Source: Siphonodentalium dalli (Eukaryota > Mollusca > Scaphopoda > Gadilida > Siphonodentaliidae). Taken from it: 64,000 nt of DNA. Where the stretch lies: the NCBI GenBank assembly GCA_032622095.1, contig CP136061.1, positions 8,894,447 through 8,958,446 on the forward strand. Direction: 5' to 3'. Numbering within the stretch: the stretch's first letter is position 1; the number at the start of each line of letters is the position of its first letter. The position numbers and the translations under genes were made by a program. Below are positions 26,095 to 36,140 of this stretch, piece after piece. The notes under the pieces were generated by a model. The model had not been told where the DNA came from, searched no databases, and saw only the letters and a list, made by a program, of their open reading frames with translations.

Positions 26095-26845
26095 CTAGTT
26101 GGTTCTAGGGCTCCTCAACTCTCTGACTAACAGTATATTTCTTGTGTCTCTGGTTGCCCCTTCTAGAAAGAGCTTGCAGTTGTGGCCTCTGGTTTTGGAT
26201 TCGGAGTTCCATGTCAGTATATTTGCTACTTCCGGGTCGTATGTATTGAATATGTTGTAGCATTCTATCATATCTCCTCTATGTCGTCTGTATTGCAGGG
26301 TGGGAATCTTTAGTTTTTCAAGTCTGTCTTCATATGGTAAATGTTTTAAAGTAGGAACTAGTTTTGTTGCTCTGCGTTGGACTTTCTCAAGTAGGGTGAT
26401 GTGTTTGATCAAATATGGTTTCCATGCTGGCTGTGAGTACTCTAATCTTGGTCGAACCAACCCTTTATCCTTTATACAGCTTTGTCATCATGTCTTCATC
26501 TAGATGTGTAAACGATCTTCTAATCATCCCCATCACTGATTGAGCGCTCTGTGCTTTTTCATTTATATGTTGTTCGAAATTCAAGTTTTTATCCGTTGTG
26601 ATGCCTATATCTTTCTCGCTGTCGACCTGCTTCAGTGTATAGGTTGTTCCATCAACTCCTTTCAATGTATAATTTGGGGTATATCCTTCTTTTCCAATGT
26701 TTATCATTACACATTTCTTAGGGTGAAAACGAAGAAGCCATTTATCAGACCATTTTTGTAGTTCATTTAGATCTTGTTGTAGAATTTCCATGTCATCTGG
26801 GGTTGTTATCTCTCTGAATATTTTGGTATCGTCCGATTTGTGCGA
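26095..26845 (-). pseudogene. CR1-like LINE, C-terminal RT piece
   Basis: Two frames (26465-26845 and 26095-26460) together encode the end of a CR1/Jockey-type RT. It starts at DDTKIFREI (the end of the FADD-type catalytic motif, here SDD), then DLNELQKWSDKWLLRFHPKK, KDIGITTDKNLNFEQHI, VRPRLEYSQPAWKPYL, LEKVQRRATKLVP and RHRGDMIECYNIF. The frames are split by an exact 7-bp tandem duplication (cctttat twice on the + strand at 26462-26475). Upstream of DDTK (26846-27028) the frame stays open but no longer resembles RT, so the break lies near 26845. It has the same strand and family type as the N-terminal piece at 35.2-37.8 kb. Confidence 0.85.
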
Positions 26846-28407
26846 TTGCTTCAAACATGGGCTGCCATTTGCATTCATGTGATATTTATTTGTGGTTGAG
26901 ATAGAAATAAATTTGTTTTCACATAATGTCGTATGATTTATACTGGAGTACGATATCAACTGGGTACTTGGGTTTGAAGTTTTACATCGCGCGCGTACGG
27001 TTAAAATATCGATTGATTCGGTCATCATTGATGCTTGGCATTGCTACATCACAATTAAGGTTATATACTGAGATATATGCGCTTGTCCCTTAATGTAGGC
27101 CATCATTTCAGCCTATGTTATTGTCATACCCCGCCATGTGACAATTGTATTTGTCGATGTAGCGTGGGGCGATTTTGACACTTGAGATTAAGATATTTTA
27201 CAAGCGGTATATAATTGTGATTATTTGGATAACTTGAACCGGTAAAGCTATCTTTGGGAGTATAATGAATCATGATATGTTTATATGAAGAGTAGTTACG
27301 CGTATGTGTTGAGATGCGTTTCCTGGCCTCTATACTTGTTCATTTGATCTATGTGGAATCAAAGTTGATCAGACTTTAATGATCCACTTTTTACCTGGCC
27401 AGATTAGCGATGATTTTGCGCATGAATCGTCGCTATTGCATTGGATTGAACACAGGGTGGTAACTACGCGTGATTAAGTGTATGATATCAAATTATGGGT
27501 TTACCGTTGGGGTGATTATCACGATTCATTATGACGTAATTGCTTATTCGGTGTCTGTGATAATTATTCCGAAGATGGGGCGTGAATAATTTAATTAGTC
27601 TCTGTGTCCGCCGTGACACATGCTATTATCTGAGTGCTAATGAGGCAAAACTGTCTGACAAATTATGAACTTGGCATCTAAACTTGTATGAGTGGAAATG
27701 CTTCATGTTTCTTGCTTTGATTTAGCATTTAAATTAATGCATGCGATTCGCCTGAAATTTGAAGAGGCCGAATTATTCGCGTCTCCCGAATTGTTGATTG
27801 AGGCGATAATAAAGCGTGTTGGCCGCCAGGTTATAACTTGCTGGAGATGAAATATTGCCTTGCTGTGAGGGGGGCCATGTGCGTGATATATACCGGTACA
27901 TGGTTCGGCGTTAGATGTTTTATTGGCCAACCCACTTTGTATAGTTAAGATCGGTTTCTTTGATTAATTAAGCCGCGATTTTGTGCATGTGGGCGGGTTG
28001 GTGAAAAGAAATATGTCACCACTTGGTGCGTGTGTGATTGCCATATCATGTTACATGCACTGCACATGGTCTGGCAGTCCTGGTTTTGCGCGATGACAAT
28101 TCTCTCTTTGTATTGTGTCTTTTTACGACAGGGTGCTATTTATTTATGATAGGTCGAGATAGTCCAATAATATTCCTTGCATTTCGCGCGGTATAGATCT
28201 GGTCGTCTTTGTTAGAACTTGGTAATTTTTACTTTGTCAGTTTGTTTCCTGGAGTTAAGTTGTTGAGTTTTATTCAGTTAAAGTTTATACATGTGTGAAC
28301 TGTTTTCGTTTCGTGCTTTTGGATATGGAGTTGAGTTTATGAGGTTAGTTGATTTTATGATTATGTATGTTATCTAAGTATGGTAGTTGTGTAAATATTT
28401 AATTTTC
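26846..28407. other. Unassigned DNA between LINE piece and Gypsy integrase
   Basis: This 1.56-kb stretch is where the 3' LTR of the Gypsy element would be expected. I compared it by eye with 34.15-35.25 kb and found no shared block longer than about 10 bp, so I cannot define LTRs. No coding sequence recognised. Confidence 0.4.
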
Positions 28408-29883
28408 CTATATCGACATGCTCTGTTCGTCTGTGCTATTTTTGTCGGTTTGAGTGGTTATATCGAAAGGATCATAATTTTCGGTTGACATGTTATATGT
28501 ATCGCAACTGGACTTGCTTTTACGCTTGTTTTGTTGTACTAATTGTTGGGTTGACATGTCATACGGATTGTATGGCTCGGTTGATGAACTAGCATTGTAA
28601 ATTCTTGCTTCATCGTTTTGAGTTAGCATTTCATAAGGGTTATATGGTTCGGTTGATGAAAATGATTGTTTTTCATGTTCGCGTTTTGATGCTACTAACT
28701 TATGTGCCATCTCTGGTAGGGGCACTGGTTCATTTGAATCCGATCCGTCCCGGATGACGCGGTTTTGTCGTATTAACTGTGTCAAGGGGGCTGTCTCATG
28801 GTTCTCATTTTCGGTGTCCGAATTGTTACTATTACTCGATATATCAGCATCTGAGCTTTGTGTTGATGAATTAAGTGGGAATACAAATCTGCTTTTCCGA
28901 ACTTTCTGGTTCTCTTGTAATTGTGGTGTATGCCATTTAGTCGTCGCTAATTTTAAATGTTTGGCATGACTTTTAGATAAACTGCCTGTAATTTGATTAC
29001 GAATCACATATGAAACTGGTCCTGTTTGTTTAATTATCACCCAAAATGGACCATATTGCATACCTAGTTTATGGGTTTGTCTGTGATTCTTAACATAGAC
29101 CTGGGAACCTATGGGAAATTCCGGTATTTTACCTTTACTGTTTTCGTTTCGTTTCGTCTTGACTTGTTTCATATTTTGTTTAACTAATTGAAATGCGAAG
29201 TGCTGCTTCTCTAGTAACTGTTGAATGAGGCATTCACCCGTGTATTTCTGTCGCGGTGTCAGTATCTTGTCAATATTTATTTGGGGGTGTCTGCAGAAAG
29301 TTAAAAAATATGGAGAAAATTGAGTCGTTGCTGAGACATGAAAATTCATGGCTTCTGATGCGAAATTGAGAAATAGGTCCCATGATGTTGGATTTCCCTC
29401 AGTTAATTTGGCTAATATTCCATTGTAGTCGCGATGAGATCGTTCGCTTGATCCGTTGCTGAAAGGCGCATAGAACGAGGTCTTGCGATGCTGAATAACA
29501 TAGTAGTTAGATATTATTTTGAATACCTCACTGCATACGTCACTGCCATTATCTGATACCAGACAAGCGGGATAACCAAATATGGTGAAATACTGAGTCA
29601 TAAGTCTTTCAGCGACCACTTCTGCGTGTTTTGTGGGAAGCGCATATGCCATTTTGTGTAAACTGAATAAATCTATGACCGTTAAAATGTAGGAATTGCC
29701 GCTGGCTGTGGGTGGGTTAAATTTTCCCATTAAATCTATCGCGATCATTTCCCCTGGTCGGCTCGGTATGTCCGTCATTTGATTTGGAATACGGGCAGTG
29801 TTTTGATTTCTTTGTTTACAAATGTGGCAATTGTTGGCGAAACTGACTATCATTGGGAACATTCGTGGCCAATAATATCGCAA
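28408..29883 (-). pseudogene. Gypsy pol: integrase, zinc-finger His pair missing
   Basis: The 491-codon frame begins inside the integrase at RYYWPRMFP. Cys19 and Cys22 of the HHCC finger remain (NNCHICKQR), but the upstream H-H half is absent: RNase H ends and integrase resumes within about 35 bp in a different frame, where a complete family member has about 100 residues. The core shows D50 (AIDLMGKF), D111 (LVSDNGSD) and E147 (SNGSSERSH), spaced D-X60-D-X35-E, so the DD35E triad is intact. A GPFWVIIKQTGPVSYVIRN module follows at about residues 275-295. The last ~180 residues are Ser/Thr/Asn-rich with a repeated TEPYNPYEM-like motif (two to three copies). I see no chromodomain. Confidence 0.9.
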
Positions 29884-31200
29884 ACGTATGGTATGATGTC
29901 TGATATAATATGGTCCTCTTTTTGCATTTCTTCGATATTGGTAGGTACATTTAGTTGTTCGTTTTCGGAAATTAATATAGTGTCGGGCAACGTATGCACT
30001 TTTTGTTTACCTATTGTCTTGACGTAATTTTTTATTTTCTGTGAATCTAATATGTTTAGTGATCCGTCATTGATCGCTATGTCATATGGCGTTTTCTCTT
30101 CGCTCTCTACTGAACAATCTGACATACTCTGTTGGTTTGTCGGGTCCACCCGGGAACAAAAGTCAGCGGCGATATTTTCAGACCCTTGTATATAAGTAAG
30201 TTTTGGATTGTATGCGGAAATTTCAATAAACCATTTTTGAATACGTTTATTAGCCATCTGAGTATTTTGAAACATAGAAACTAGGGGTAAATGATCTGTT
30301 CGTATTTCTACGTCCGATCCTTCTAGATAGAAATTGAGTTTCTTTAGACATACATATATGGCGAGTGCTTCGCGCTCTGTAGTACTGTAATTTCGTTGAG
30401 AGTGATTCAACTTTTTGCTAACAAAGCAAATTGGAAATTCCGGGGTTTTGATATCAGTTTCTAATTTGTTTTCTGGGTATGGCTGGACTAATGATCCCCC
30501 CACTGAATGCATTGATGCATCGCAATATAAGATCATTTTCCTGTTCCTATCAGGGTAGGCCAGAGTAGGTACTTTAAGCAAATTTTGTTTTAGTGTATCA
30601 AAAGCATTTTGACATTCTTCGGACCATGCAAATTTTGCGTAACGAGCAGTTAATTTAATTAATGATGCAGCAGTGTCGGAGAAATCTTTACAATAGTTCC
30701 GATAAAAATTAAAAATCCCTAATACTCTACGGACTTCTTTCACTGATGTTGGGGCTGGCACATCTTGTATGGCTTTAACTTTGGCGGGATCTGGGCGCGT
30801 TCCATTTTGTGATACGATATGCCCTAAAAATTTTACTTCTTTTATATAAAATTGGGACTTTGTTAATCGTGCTACTAATCCATACTCTCTGAGTCGTTTG
30901 AATACTATTTTGAGGTGCTGTTTATGGAGGGCCTCCGTTTCGCTGTGACAAATTAAATCGTCGACGAAGCTGTCAACAAAACTTAACCCTTCCAATGCTT
31001 TATGGATTAATGTCAAAAACGTCGCGCTCGAGTTGCAATAGCCAAATGGGGCCCTTGTGAAAGAAAACAATCCGAAATCTGTGTTCATAGTTAACTTTCC
31101 TTGATGTTCTTTGAGAACACCGATAACATGATAAGCTTGGCTAATGTCGATTGTGGAAAAAACTTTGGATTTTTGGAGGCGGCTGGAAACTTCGGTAAAA
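29850..31200 (-). pseudogene. Gypsy pol: RT palm and RNase H
   Basis: From the shifted frame near 31200 through the ATG at 31088 the reading covers KVFSTIDISQAYH (catalytic Asp 1), LFSFTRAPFGYCNSSATF and SFVDDLICHS (the YxDD box as FVDD, residues 41-44 of the 412-codon frame). It continues with KSQFYIKEVKFLGHIVS, 'VLGIFNFYRNYCKDFS' and the RNase H signature ILYCDASMHSVGGSL, TTEREALAIY, EIRTDHLPL. These are the acidic residues that cleave the RNA of RNA/DNA hybrids. The frame ends with an unrelated tail at 29850, where the integrase begins in another frame. Confidence 0.9.
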
Positions 31201-31214
31201 TGCCCTAAAATTTT

Positions 31215-31664
31215 TTATCGTAATGGGACGGTGATTTTATTTAGCTTTCTCAGGTCTATACATAGTCTATAATTTTGATTTCCATTAGGATCTACGATTC
31301 CCTTACGGATCAATAAGGCAGGGAATGACCAACTCGCGTTTGTAGTTTTCTTTATAATACCAGCATCTAATAATTTTTGAAGTGCTTTTTCCATGTGTTC
31401 GCGTCTATGTAATGGAGTAGGATACCCACGACAAAAGATAGGTTCTGCAACTGGTTTGGTATCAACACGCATGACTATTTTATCGCAAAATCCTACCTTA
31501 TTTGGATCGTTTGTAAACACATCTTGATATTGGGAGACCAGTTCAAGTAGTTCAATTTTGTGGTGGTCGGGGGCACATATATCGTCCAATTTGAAAGGTT
31601 TCTGGCCAGCCTTAGATATTTTTGTTTGATTTTCTATACTAAATACTTCTTGAGAATCATTCAT
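31215..31664 (-). pseudogene. Gypsy pol: RT N-terminal segment
   Basis: A 149-codon frame carries the start of the reverse transcriptase. It shows the connection before RT (DVFTNDPNKVGFCDKIVMRV), then the finger motifs REHMEKALQKLLDAGIIKKT, SWSFPALLIRKG and YRLCIDLRKLNKIT. It ends at 31215 in an A/T run (gataaaaaatttta on the minus strand) where a one-base loss shifts the frame. The next frame continues with HFTEVSSRLQKSKVFSTIDI, which contains the first catalytic Asp. The apparent ATG start is internal to the polyprotein. Confidence 0.85.
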
Positions 31665-31773
31665 TTTATTTGTGGTGGGTACCTTAGCCTTTGTTTGTCA
31701 GATCTGGTCTGAACTTAGGCCATGTGTTTTCGCAACTATATTACCTTTAAATATAGACATATACGAGTCTGAA

Positions 31774-32940
31774 TTAGACCGGTATATCTCGTTTTGATGC
31801 AGAAACTATCCCGTCCATAATGGACACATTAGGTTCATCCTTAAATATGCCGATATCGGCGTGACTTACTCCAAGATATGGTGTCTCATACATGTCTGGT
31901 GTACCAATTATTTTCGTGTTCACCAATGCACATGAATGTGGTGGTAATTTGATATCTTGCCGCGAACGTAGCAATGATGCTATATGTAAATCCTGTAACA
32001 TGGGAAATGTTTTGTTGCCTACTCTAAATGCATTCAAATCGAAATAGAGTCTTACATGTTTGTCTGTTAAAAAATCGCGACCAAAAATCGCTGATCTTGC
32101 TAGGTTGGGTAATATAAAGAATTTATGTACTAATGACATTGATCCAATTTTGAAGGGCAAATGTATACTGCCGTATACTTGCATATTTTGGCCTGTTGCT
32201 GAGGTCAGAATTATTTTTTCTTTTATTAACGGGGGCTTATTTGGAAGGGAGCGATATACATCATATTTTAAGCAACTTGTACTTGCCCCAGAGTCAAGTA
32301 ATGCCCTAATGCGTTGGTTACCAATTTTAATAATTGTTGAACAAGGCGTTTGCTGTTGCAGTCCTTGTGCAATCTCTGCATGGTATTTGAGTTTAGGTAA
32401 TGTATGCAATTGCATCTGTTCAGACTGGTTATTTATACTTTGACAGTTTTTACTCGGCTCATTATTATTATTATTTTGGTAAACCGTTGCTATTCGATTA
32501 GCTTGTCGTTGGTTTCGAGTTTTAGTGTTTACTTCACTATTAATGTCCTTTTGTTTGGGAACGATCTTATGTAATCGTTTATTCATATCTGTTATAACGT
32601 GACCAGCGGAATTTCTATTTATAATTGGAGAATGCACGTGTTTGTTCATGCTCGTATCAGCATGATAAGATGTATTTGGTTTCAATTTATTGCCCTGGTC
32701 TGAACGATGTCTCTGTTCGTTTGTAGTAGCACGTGCTACTCTGGTGTTTAGGGTACCAGTCACTGGTTTACTTGCATAACTGCTTAGCTTCTGGTAATTA
32801 GGTGCACATTTATTTATGGTCATATGTTTTGACGGTGTTTTGACTACGGTTTTAGTTTGATATCTTGCGCTCTGATGTGATGTATTATGATGATGATGAT
32901 TATGATTTTTAGAATGTCCTTGCGGCTTCTTCAAAGACAT
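31774..32940 (-). pseudogene. Gypsy pol: aspartic protease segment
   Basis: A 388-codon frame follows the gag overlap. The first ~180 residues are a basic, His/Asn/Gln-rich linker. The protease is marked by LLDSGASTSCL (catalytic Asp within DSGAS at residues 216-220) and a later AIFGRDFL, matching the ILG.DFL flap-side motif of retropepsins. It would cleave the Gag-Pol polyprotein. The frame ends early at a frameshift near 31774. In another frame the reading continues (SDSYMSIFKGNIVAKTHGLS) until an in-frame TGA near 31698, so the fusion to RT is broken twice. Confidence 0.82.
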
Positions 32941-32942
32941 TC

Positions 32943-34148
32943 TTACATGTTTAAATAATGTTTGTTATTGTCTATGCGTCTTCGGCAATTTCGTATATCG
33001 TGGTTGCTCATCTTACATAGTGTGCAAAACTGGCGTTTCATTTTATTTGAGAAGTTTGGCCGGTTTGAGTTGTAGTCTATATTGTTTACTCGATCCTGGC
33101 GGATGTAATTGCTTTGTTTATTAAAGTTAGTATTCTGAAAATTGGATGGCATTCTGAATGGGGGGTTTTGCTGATGATTTGCGCGGTGCATTGGTTTGTT
33201 AGTTGCATAGCTATTAGATATATTATTGCGCGGTCTCCATAGTATGGGACGTCGCCTAAAATGGTCAACCTCCATGGGTTGTGGGAAGGAGTCGTGTATT
33301 TGGTGTTGTTCATTTGACCTCGATGTTCTATCACCATAGCGAAGTTTGAACCTCTGTTTAATGTTCATTTGTTTCATTGCGATCTCTGTGGCACGGTCGA
33401 GCGACGTTGGGTCATCTTTAATTAAGGTATATTTGATATGGTCATCGCGTATTCCATCCGCAAAAAATGTTACCAGTTGTGTTTGTACCGCGCGTGTATT
33501 TATTTCGTCAATAAAGGCGGTGTTTGCTAGTGATCGAATTCTCTCTGCGAACATAGGTATTGTTTCCTGGTGTGTTTGTTTTAATGTTCTCAACATGGCC
33601 AAGGCCTGTGGTGCGTCACTGATTGCGCTGAAACGAGATCTCAACTGTGCTTTTAAATCAGGCCATGTGAGCGTTAGTGTGCCGTTAACCGTATTTGCAT
33701 TGATGTATCGCTGCACGAATTCGGAAACAGATGAACGACTTGTCTGGGCCGCTATTTTAATTATTGTTTCATCCTCTGCACCAAGTGTCGAAGAATATTT
33801 CTCTATTTCGTGCATCCAATTGGAAAATTCTGATGGTTTACCATCAAATGATCTAACCATTGCGTTCATACCTATAATAGCAGATACTGTTGCTTGTGAA
33901 TGGGTGGCGGCGGAAGTCTCACGCATTGTCGTGTTAAATTGACCAATTTCTCGCGTTAGTTGAGAGATGAGGGTATTCTGGGTGTCCTGCGCGCTTGGAA
34001 TTTGAAAGGATGGATTTGGTATATTTATGTCTTGCATGTTTGAATTACTGGCCGCGTGTATGTGGCATTCTGGTTCCATATTGAAAGTTCGACTAAATAA
34101 ACTATCTTGATTAGAATATTCTACTGATTCGGGTGGCGGTGGTTCCAT
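32943..34148 (-). CDS. gag: Gypsy gag polyprotein, intact 401-aa frame
   Basis: The protein would assemble the retrotransposon particle and bind its RNA. The first ~90 residues are low-complexity. Residues ~90-265 have the gag-core look (FDGKPSEFSNWMHEIEKYSS, then a WPDLKAQLRSRFSA segment, then 'LRTLKQTHQETIPMFAERIRSLA'), as in Ty3/Gypsy and Arc-related capsids. A basic Asn/Arg-rich stretch precedes one CCHC zinc knuckle, C375-X2-C378-X4-H383-X4-C388, which binds nucleic acid. The ATG at 34148 is followed by a proline-rich start and fits usual gag length. The stop TAA (32943-32945) lies two codons after a slippery heptamer, and pol lies in the -1 frame. The frame has no internal stop, unlike pol. 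It is an element gene, not a host gene. Confidence 0.85.
   Translation of the reverse strand: MEPPPPESVEYSNQDSLFSRTFNMEPECHIHAASNSNMQDINIPNPSFQIPSAQDTQNTLISQLTREIGQFNTTMRETSAATHSQATVSAIIGMNAMVRSFDGKPSEFSNWMHEIEKYSSTLGAEDETIIKIAAQTSRSSVSEFVQRYINANTVNGTLTLTWPDLKAQLRSRFSAISDAPQALAMLRTLKQTHQETIPMFAERIRSLANTAFIDEINTRAVQTQLVTFFADGIRDDHIKYTLIKDDPTSLDRATEIAMKQMNIKQRFKLRYGDRTSRSNEQHQIHDSFPQPMEVDHFRRRPILWRPRNNISNSYATNKPMHRANHQQNPPFRMPSNFQNTNFNKQSNYIRQDRVNNIDYNSNRPNFSNKMKRQFCTLCKMSNHDIRNCRRRIDNNKHYLNM
32949..32955 (-). promoter_or_regulatory. Candidate -1 ribosomal frameshift site TTTAAAC
   Basis: On the minus strand, gag codons read TAT TTA AAC ATG TAA, so T TTA AAC is a canonical X XXY YYZ heptamer in the gag frame, two codons before the gag stop. 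The protease/pol frame is the -1 frame and is open directly across this point (CAT GTA AGA ATG ...). The same heptamer drives -1 shifts in several RNA viruses and retroelements. I did not find an obvious pseudoknot by eye. An alternative is reinitiation at the ATG three bases after the gag stop. Confidence 0.7.
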
Positions 34149-34166
34149 GACAGTTAATTAAATCTG

Positions 34167-34452
34167 TTAACTGTTTTGTTTGAAAATTGTTTGGGGACAA
34201 GGGCCATACCATGCGAAAAATTTAGGGTGGAATTGGGTGTTAATAATCAAGCCTCTAACAAGGTGTGAAAACGCACATCTGGCAAAAATGAAAAAGTTTG
34301 ACTCACCAAATCCTATGAATAAACTGTCACAACTGTCGAGTTCAAATTGTCTATTTGTTCTTTTCTTTGGATTATGCTGGAAATGTTTATGTCGTCTGGC
34401 GTCTTTCTTCTTTTTCTTCTTCTTTCTCTTCTGTCTCTTCTGGTCTTCAATA
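34167..34452 (-). other. Gypsy leader region upstream of gag
   Basis: Sequence between the gag ATG and the 44-bp repeats. tggtatggccc (minus strand, about 34210) begins with TGG, as a primer-binding site should, but I cannot match it to a tRNA or to an LTR end. Purine-rich aagaagaaagacgcc lies at about 34400-34440. Confidence 0.3.
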
Positions 34453-34690
34453 AGCAATTTATAAAGTTTCTCTTTGTTTTGGCTGCGATCTTCTGTAGCA
34501 ATTTATAAAGTTTATCTTTGTTTTGGCTGCGATCTTCTATAGCAATTTATAAAGTTTCTCTTTGTTTTGGCTGCGATCTTCTTTAGCAATTTATAAAGTT
34601 TTCTTGTCTTGGCTGCGATCTTCTTTAGCAATTTATAAGGTTTTTCTTTGTTTTGGCTGCAATCTTCTGTAGCAATTTATACATGCTTCT
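34453..34690 (-). repeat. 44-bp tandem repeat upstream of gag, about 5 units
   Basis: Units begin at 34453, 34497, 34541 and onward with a spacing of 44 bp. Each has agcaatttataaagtttctc, ttgttttggctgcgatcttc and t/g/a variants. The last units are diverged. Tandem repeats in the leader or U3/U5 of LTR elements often hold promoter or packaging signals; here that role is inference. Confidence 0.92.
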
Positions 34691-34699
34691 GTTCTTTGT

Positions 34700-35230
34700 A
34701 TGGCTGTGATCGTTAGGACTTCGTTGTGTCGTGCTTAGCAGAACTGCATCACGGTACCATTTCATCTATGTGGAAGAATGAAGTCAGTTCTTGTATATCA
34801 TTTATTCACATCTAATATCAATGTATAGTCAACAGCTTGTGATGGTAAATGATACATAATTGTGAATCAATCATAGATGTCATAGAACGACCGAAAGCGT
34901 CGCTTATTAATTAGCGACCTGATGCTGATGCCTGCCAATTAGTCTGAAGAGCCGAAACTAATTGAAGAGTAGATTAATGTCTGGTTTATATATCGCTAAT
35001 GACTGGTAGCCGTCATTAGTGCATCTCTTTGTCTGTACTGACCCATGGGTGAACTGGGAATTATTACCTAAGACTCCTTCCTTTGTGGTTAGACTTGCAT
35101 AACTCATAGGTCGCGGCCTCTCCGAGTATGACCTTGGCAATTTGGTTGGGGTCACTATAGTTCGATTATATTCTGTCTCCCCCATAGGTAAGATGGATAT
35201 GTTTAGTGTGTGCTATCACGTCACTTGAAT
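34700..35230. other. Unassigned flank of the Gypsy, possible degraded LTR
   Basis: Here the CR1-like RT frame is left behind: the coding match ends at IIYNNS near 35252. The bases then read tgtagagtaatcacccc on the minus strand, a possible TG-start LTR end. I cannot find its partner near 27-28 kb. An inverted pair, tgatggtaaatgatacataat with its complement-like atatcatttattcaca, lies at about 34796-34860. Confidence 0.35.
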
Positions 35231-35249
35231 AAGAAGGGGTAGGGGTGAT

Positions 35250-36140
35250 TACTCTACAGCTGTTATTGTAGATTATTGCTAATGGCTTGCTTAATTCGTG
35301 AGATAATTCCTTCAATATTCTCAGATGCATCTCATCTGGTCCTAGAGATTTGTTTTGATTCAGCTTCGATAGTCTGATCTGAATTCCTTCTGCTAACACT
35401 TCCAGATCTTCTATTTCATGTTCTATTGTCAGGTCTTCAAGTTGTGGAATTTTTCCTTGTGGCTCGTTTGCGAAGACGCTAGAAGAGAATTCTGCTAGTA
35501 TATCCGTTTTCGCTGCATCTGTTGTTGTTGTTGTTCCATCTTTCTTCTCCAAATTTGGGACACCATTTATTGTTTTTTAGCGTCTCGCTATATAGTCCCA
35601 GAATTGTTTTGGGTTAGTTTTCGCCTTGTCTGAAATGTCTTTCTCGTGTACTATCTGTTTCTGTCTTGTTGCTGTCCTTACTTGATTTCTCAGGCGAGTG
35701 TACTTTTTATAATCCTCTTCTGTTCTGTTTTCCATGTATCTTGTCCACATTCTATGTTTCTTCTTCACAAGCTCCCTGTTTTTTTTTCAAGTGGCATTCT
35801 GTTTTTAGATTTTGTTGTCTCTATTATATTTTTTTAAACTGTGTCTTCCAACACTAGACAGAAGAGCTTCCACTGTGTGTTTATATCATCTTTGCAGTCC
35901 TCTAGAAATTTGTTCCAGTCCATGTCAAGATCTTTCTTCATCTGTGCGTAGTTTCCAGCCGAGTAGACTTTTTTCTTTAAGTTATTTATGTGTGTGTAGC
36001 ACTTGAAGTTGAAGTCAATCATGGAGTGGTCAATCTTTCCTAGTGGGCTGCAAATCGTTATGTTGGTAATCATATTTTCTTCATTGGTCAGTACCAGATC
36101 TAGTGTACTTGCTCTCTGTCCTAGTCTTCCTCTTGTTAGC
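35250..36140 (-). pseudogene. CR1-like LINE, linker and RT N-terminal piece
   Basis: Downstream of the endonuclease the reading continues as GKIDHSMIDFNFKCYTH (end of the endonuclease, with IDHS in place of SDHS), then a linker with KHRMWTRYMENRTEEDYKKY and NPKQFWDYIARR. It ends with the RT start LSKLNQNKSLGPDEMHLRIL and SKPLAIIYNNS. It is interrupted by an in-frame TAG near 36140, a frameshift between 35834 and 35768, and an in-frame TAA near 35577. The match stops at about 35252. About 190 residues of RT (up to the FADD box) are missing before the C-terminal piece at 26.8 kb resumes. Confidence 0.82.

Larger units (their letters stand above)
28408..34148 (-). mobile_element. Degenerate Ty3/Gypsy-type LTR retrotransposon internal region
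   Basis: The gene order on the minus strand is gag (34148-32943), protease (32940-31774), RT (31664-31215, then 31088), RNase H and integrase (29883-28408). That PR-RT-RH-IN order, the FVDD RT motif, and a GPF-type module in the integrase tail place it in Ty3/Gypsy. Lesions are a frameshift near 31774, a stop near 31698, a frameshift near 31205, and a frameshift plus missing sequence at 29850-29883. Recognisable LTRs are not visible on either side. It lies between two pieces of a CR1-like LINE in the same orientation. Confidence 0.92.

Noticed and set aside
26846..35250. LTRs of the Gypsy element
   Set aside because: I compared 26.85-28.4 kb with 34.15-35.25 kb for shared TG..CA-bounded sequence and found only a ~10-bp coincidence (ggggtgatta). 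Not enough to annotate.
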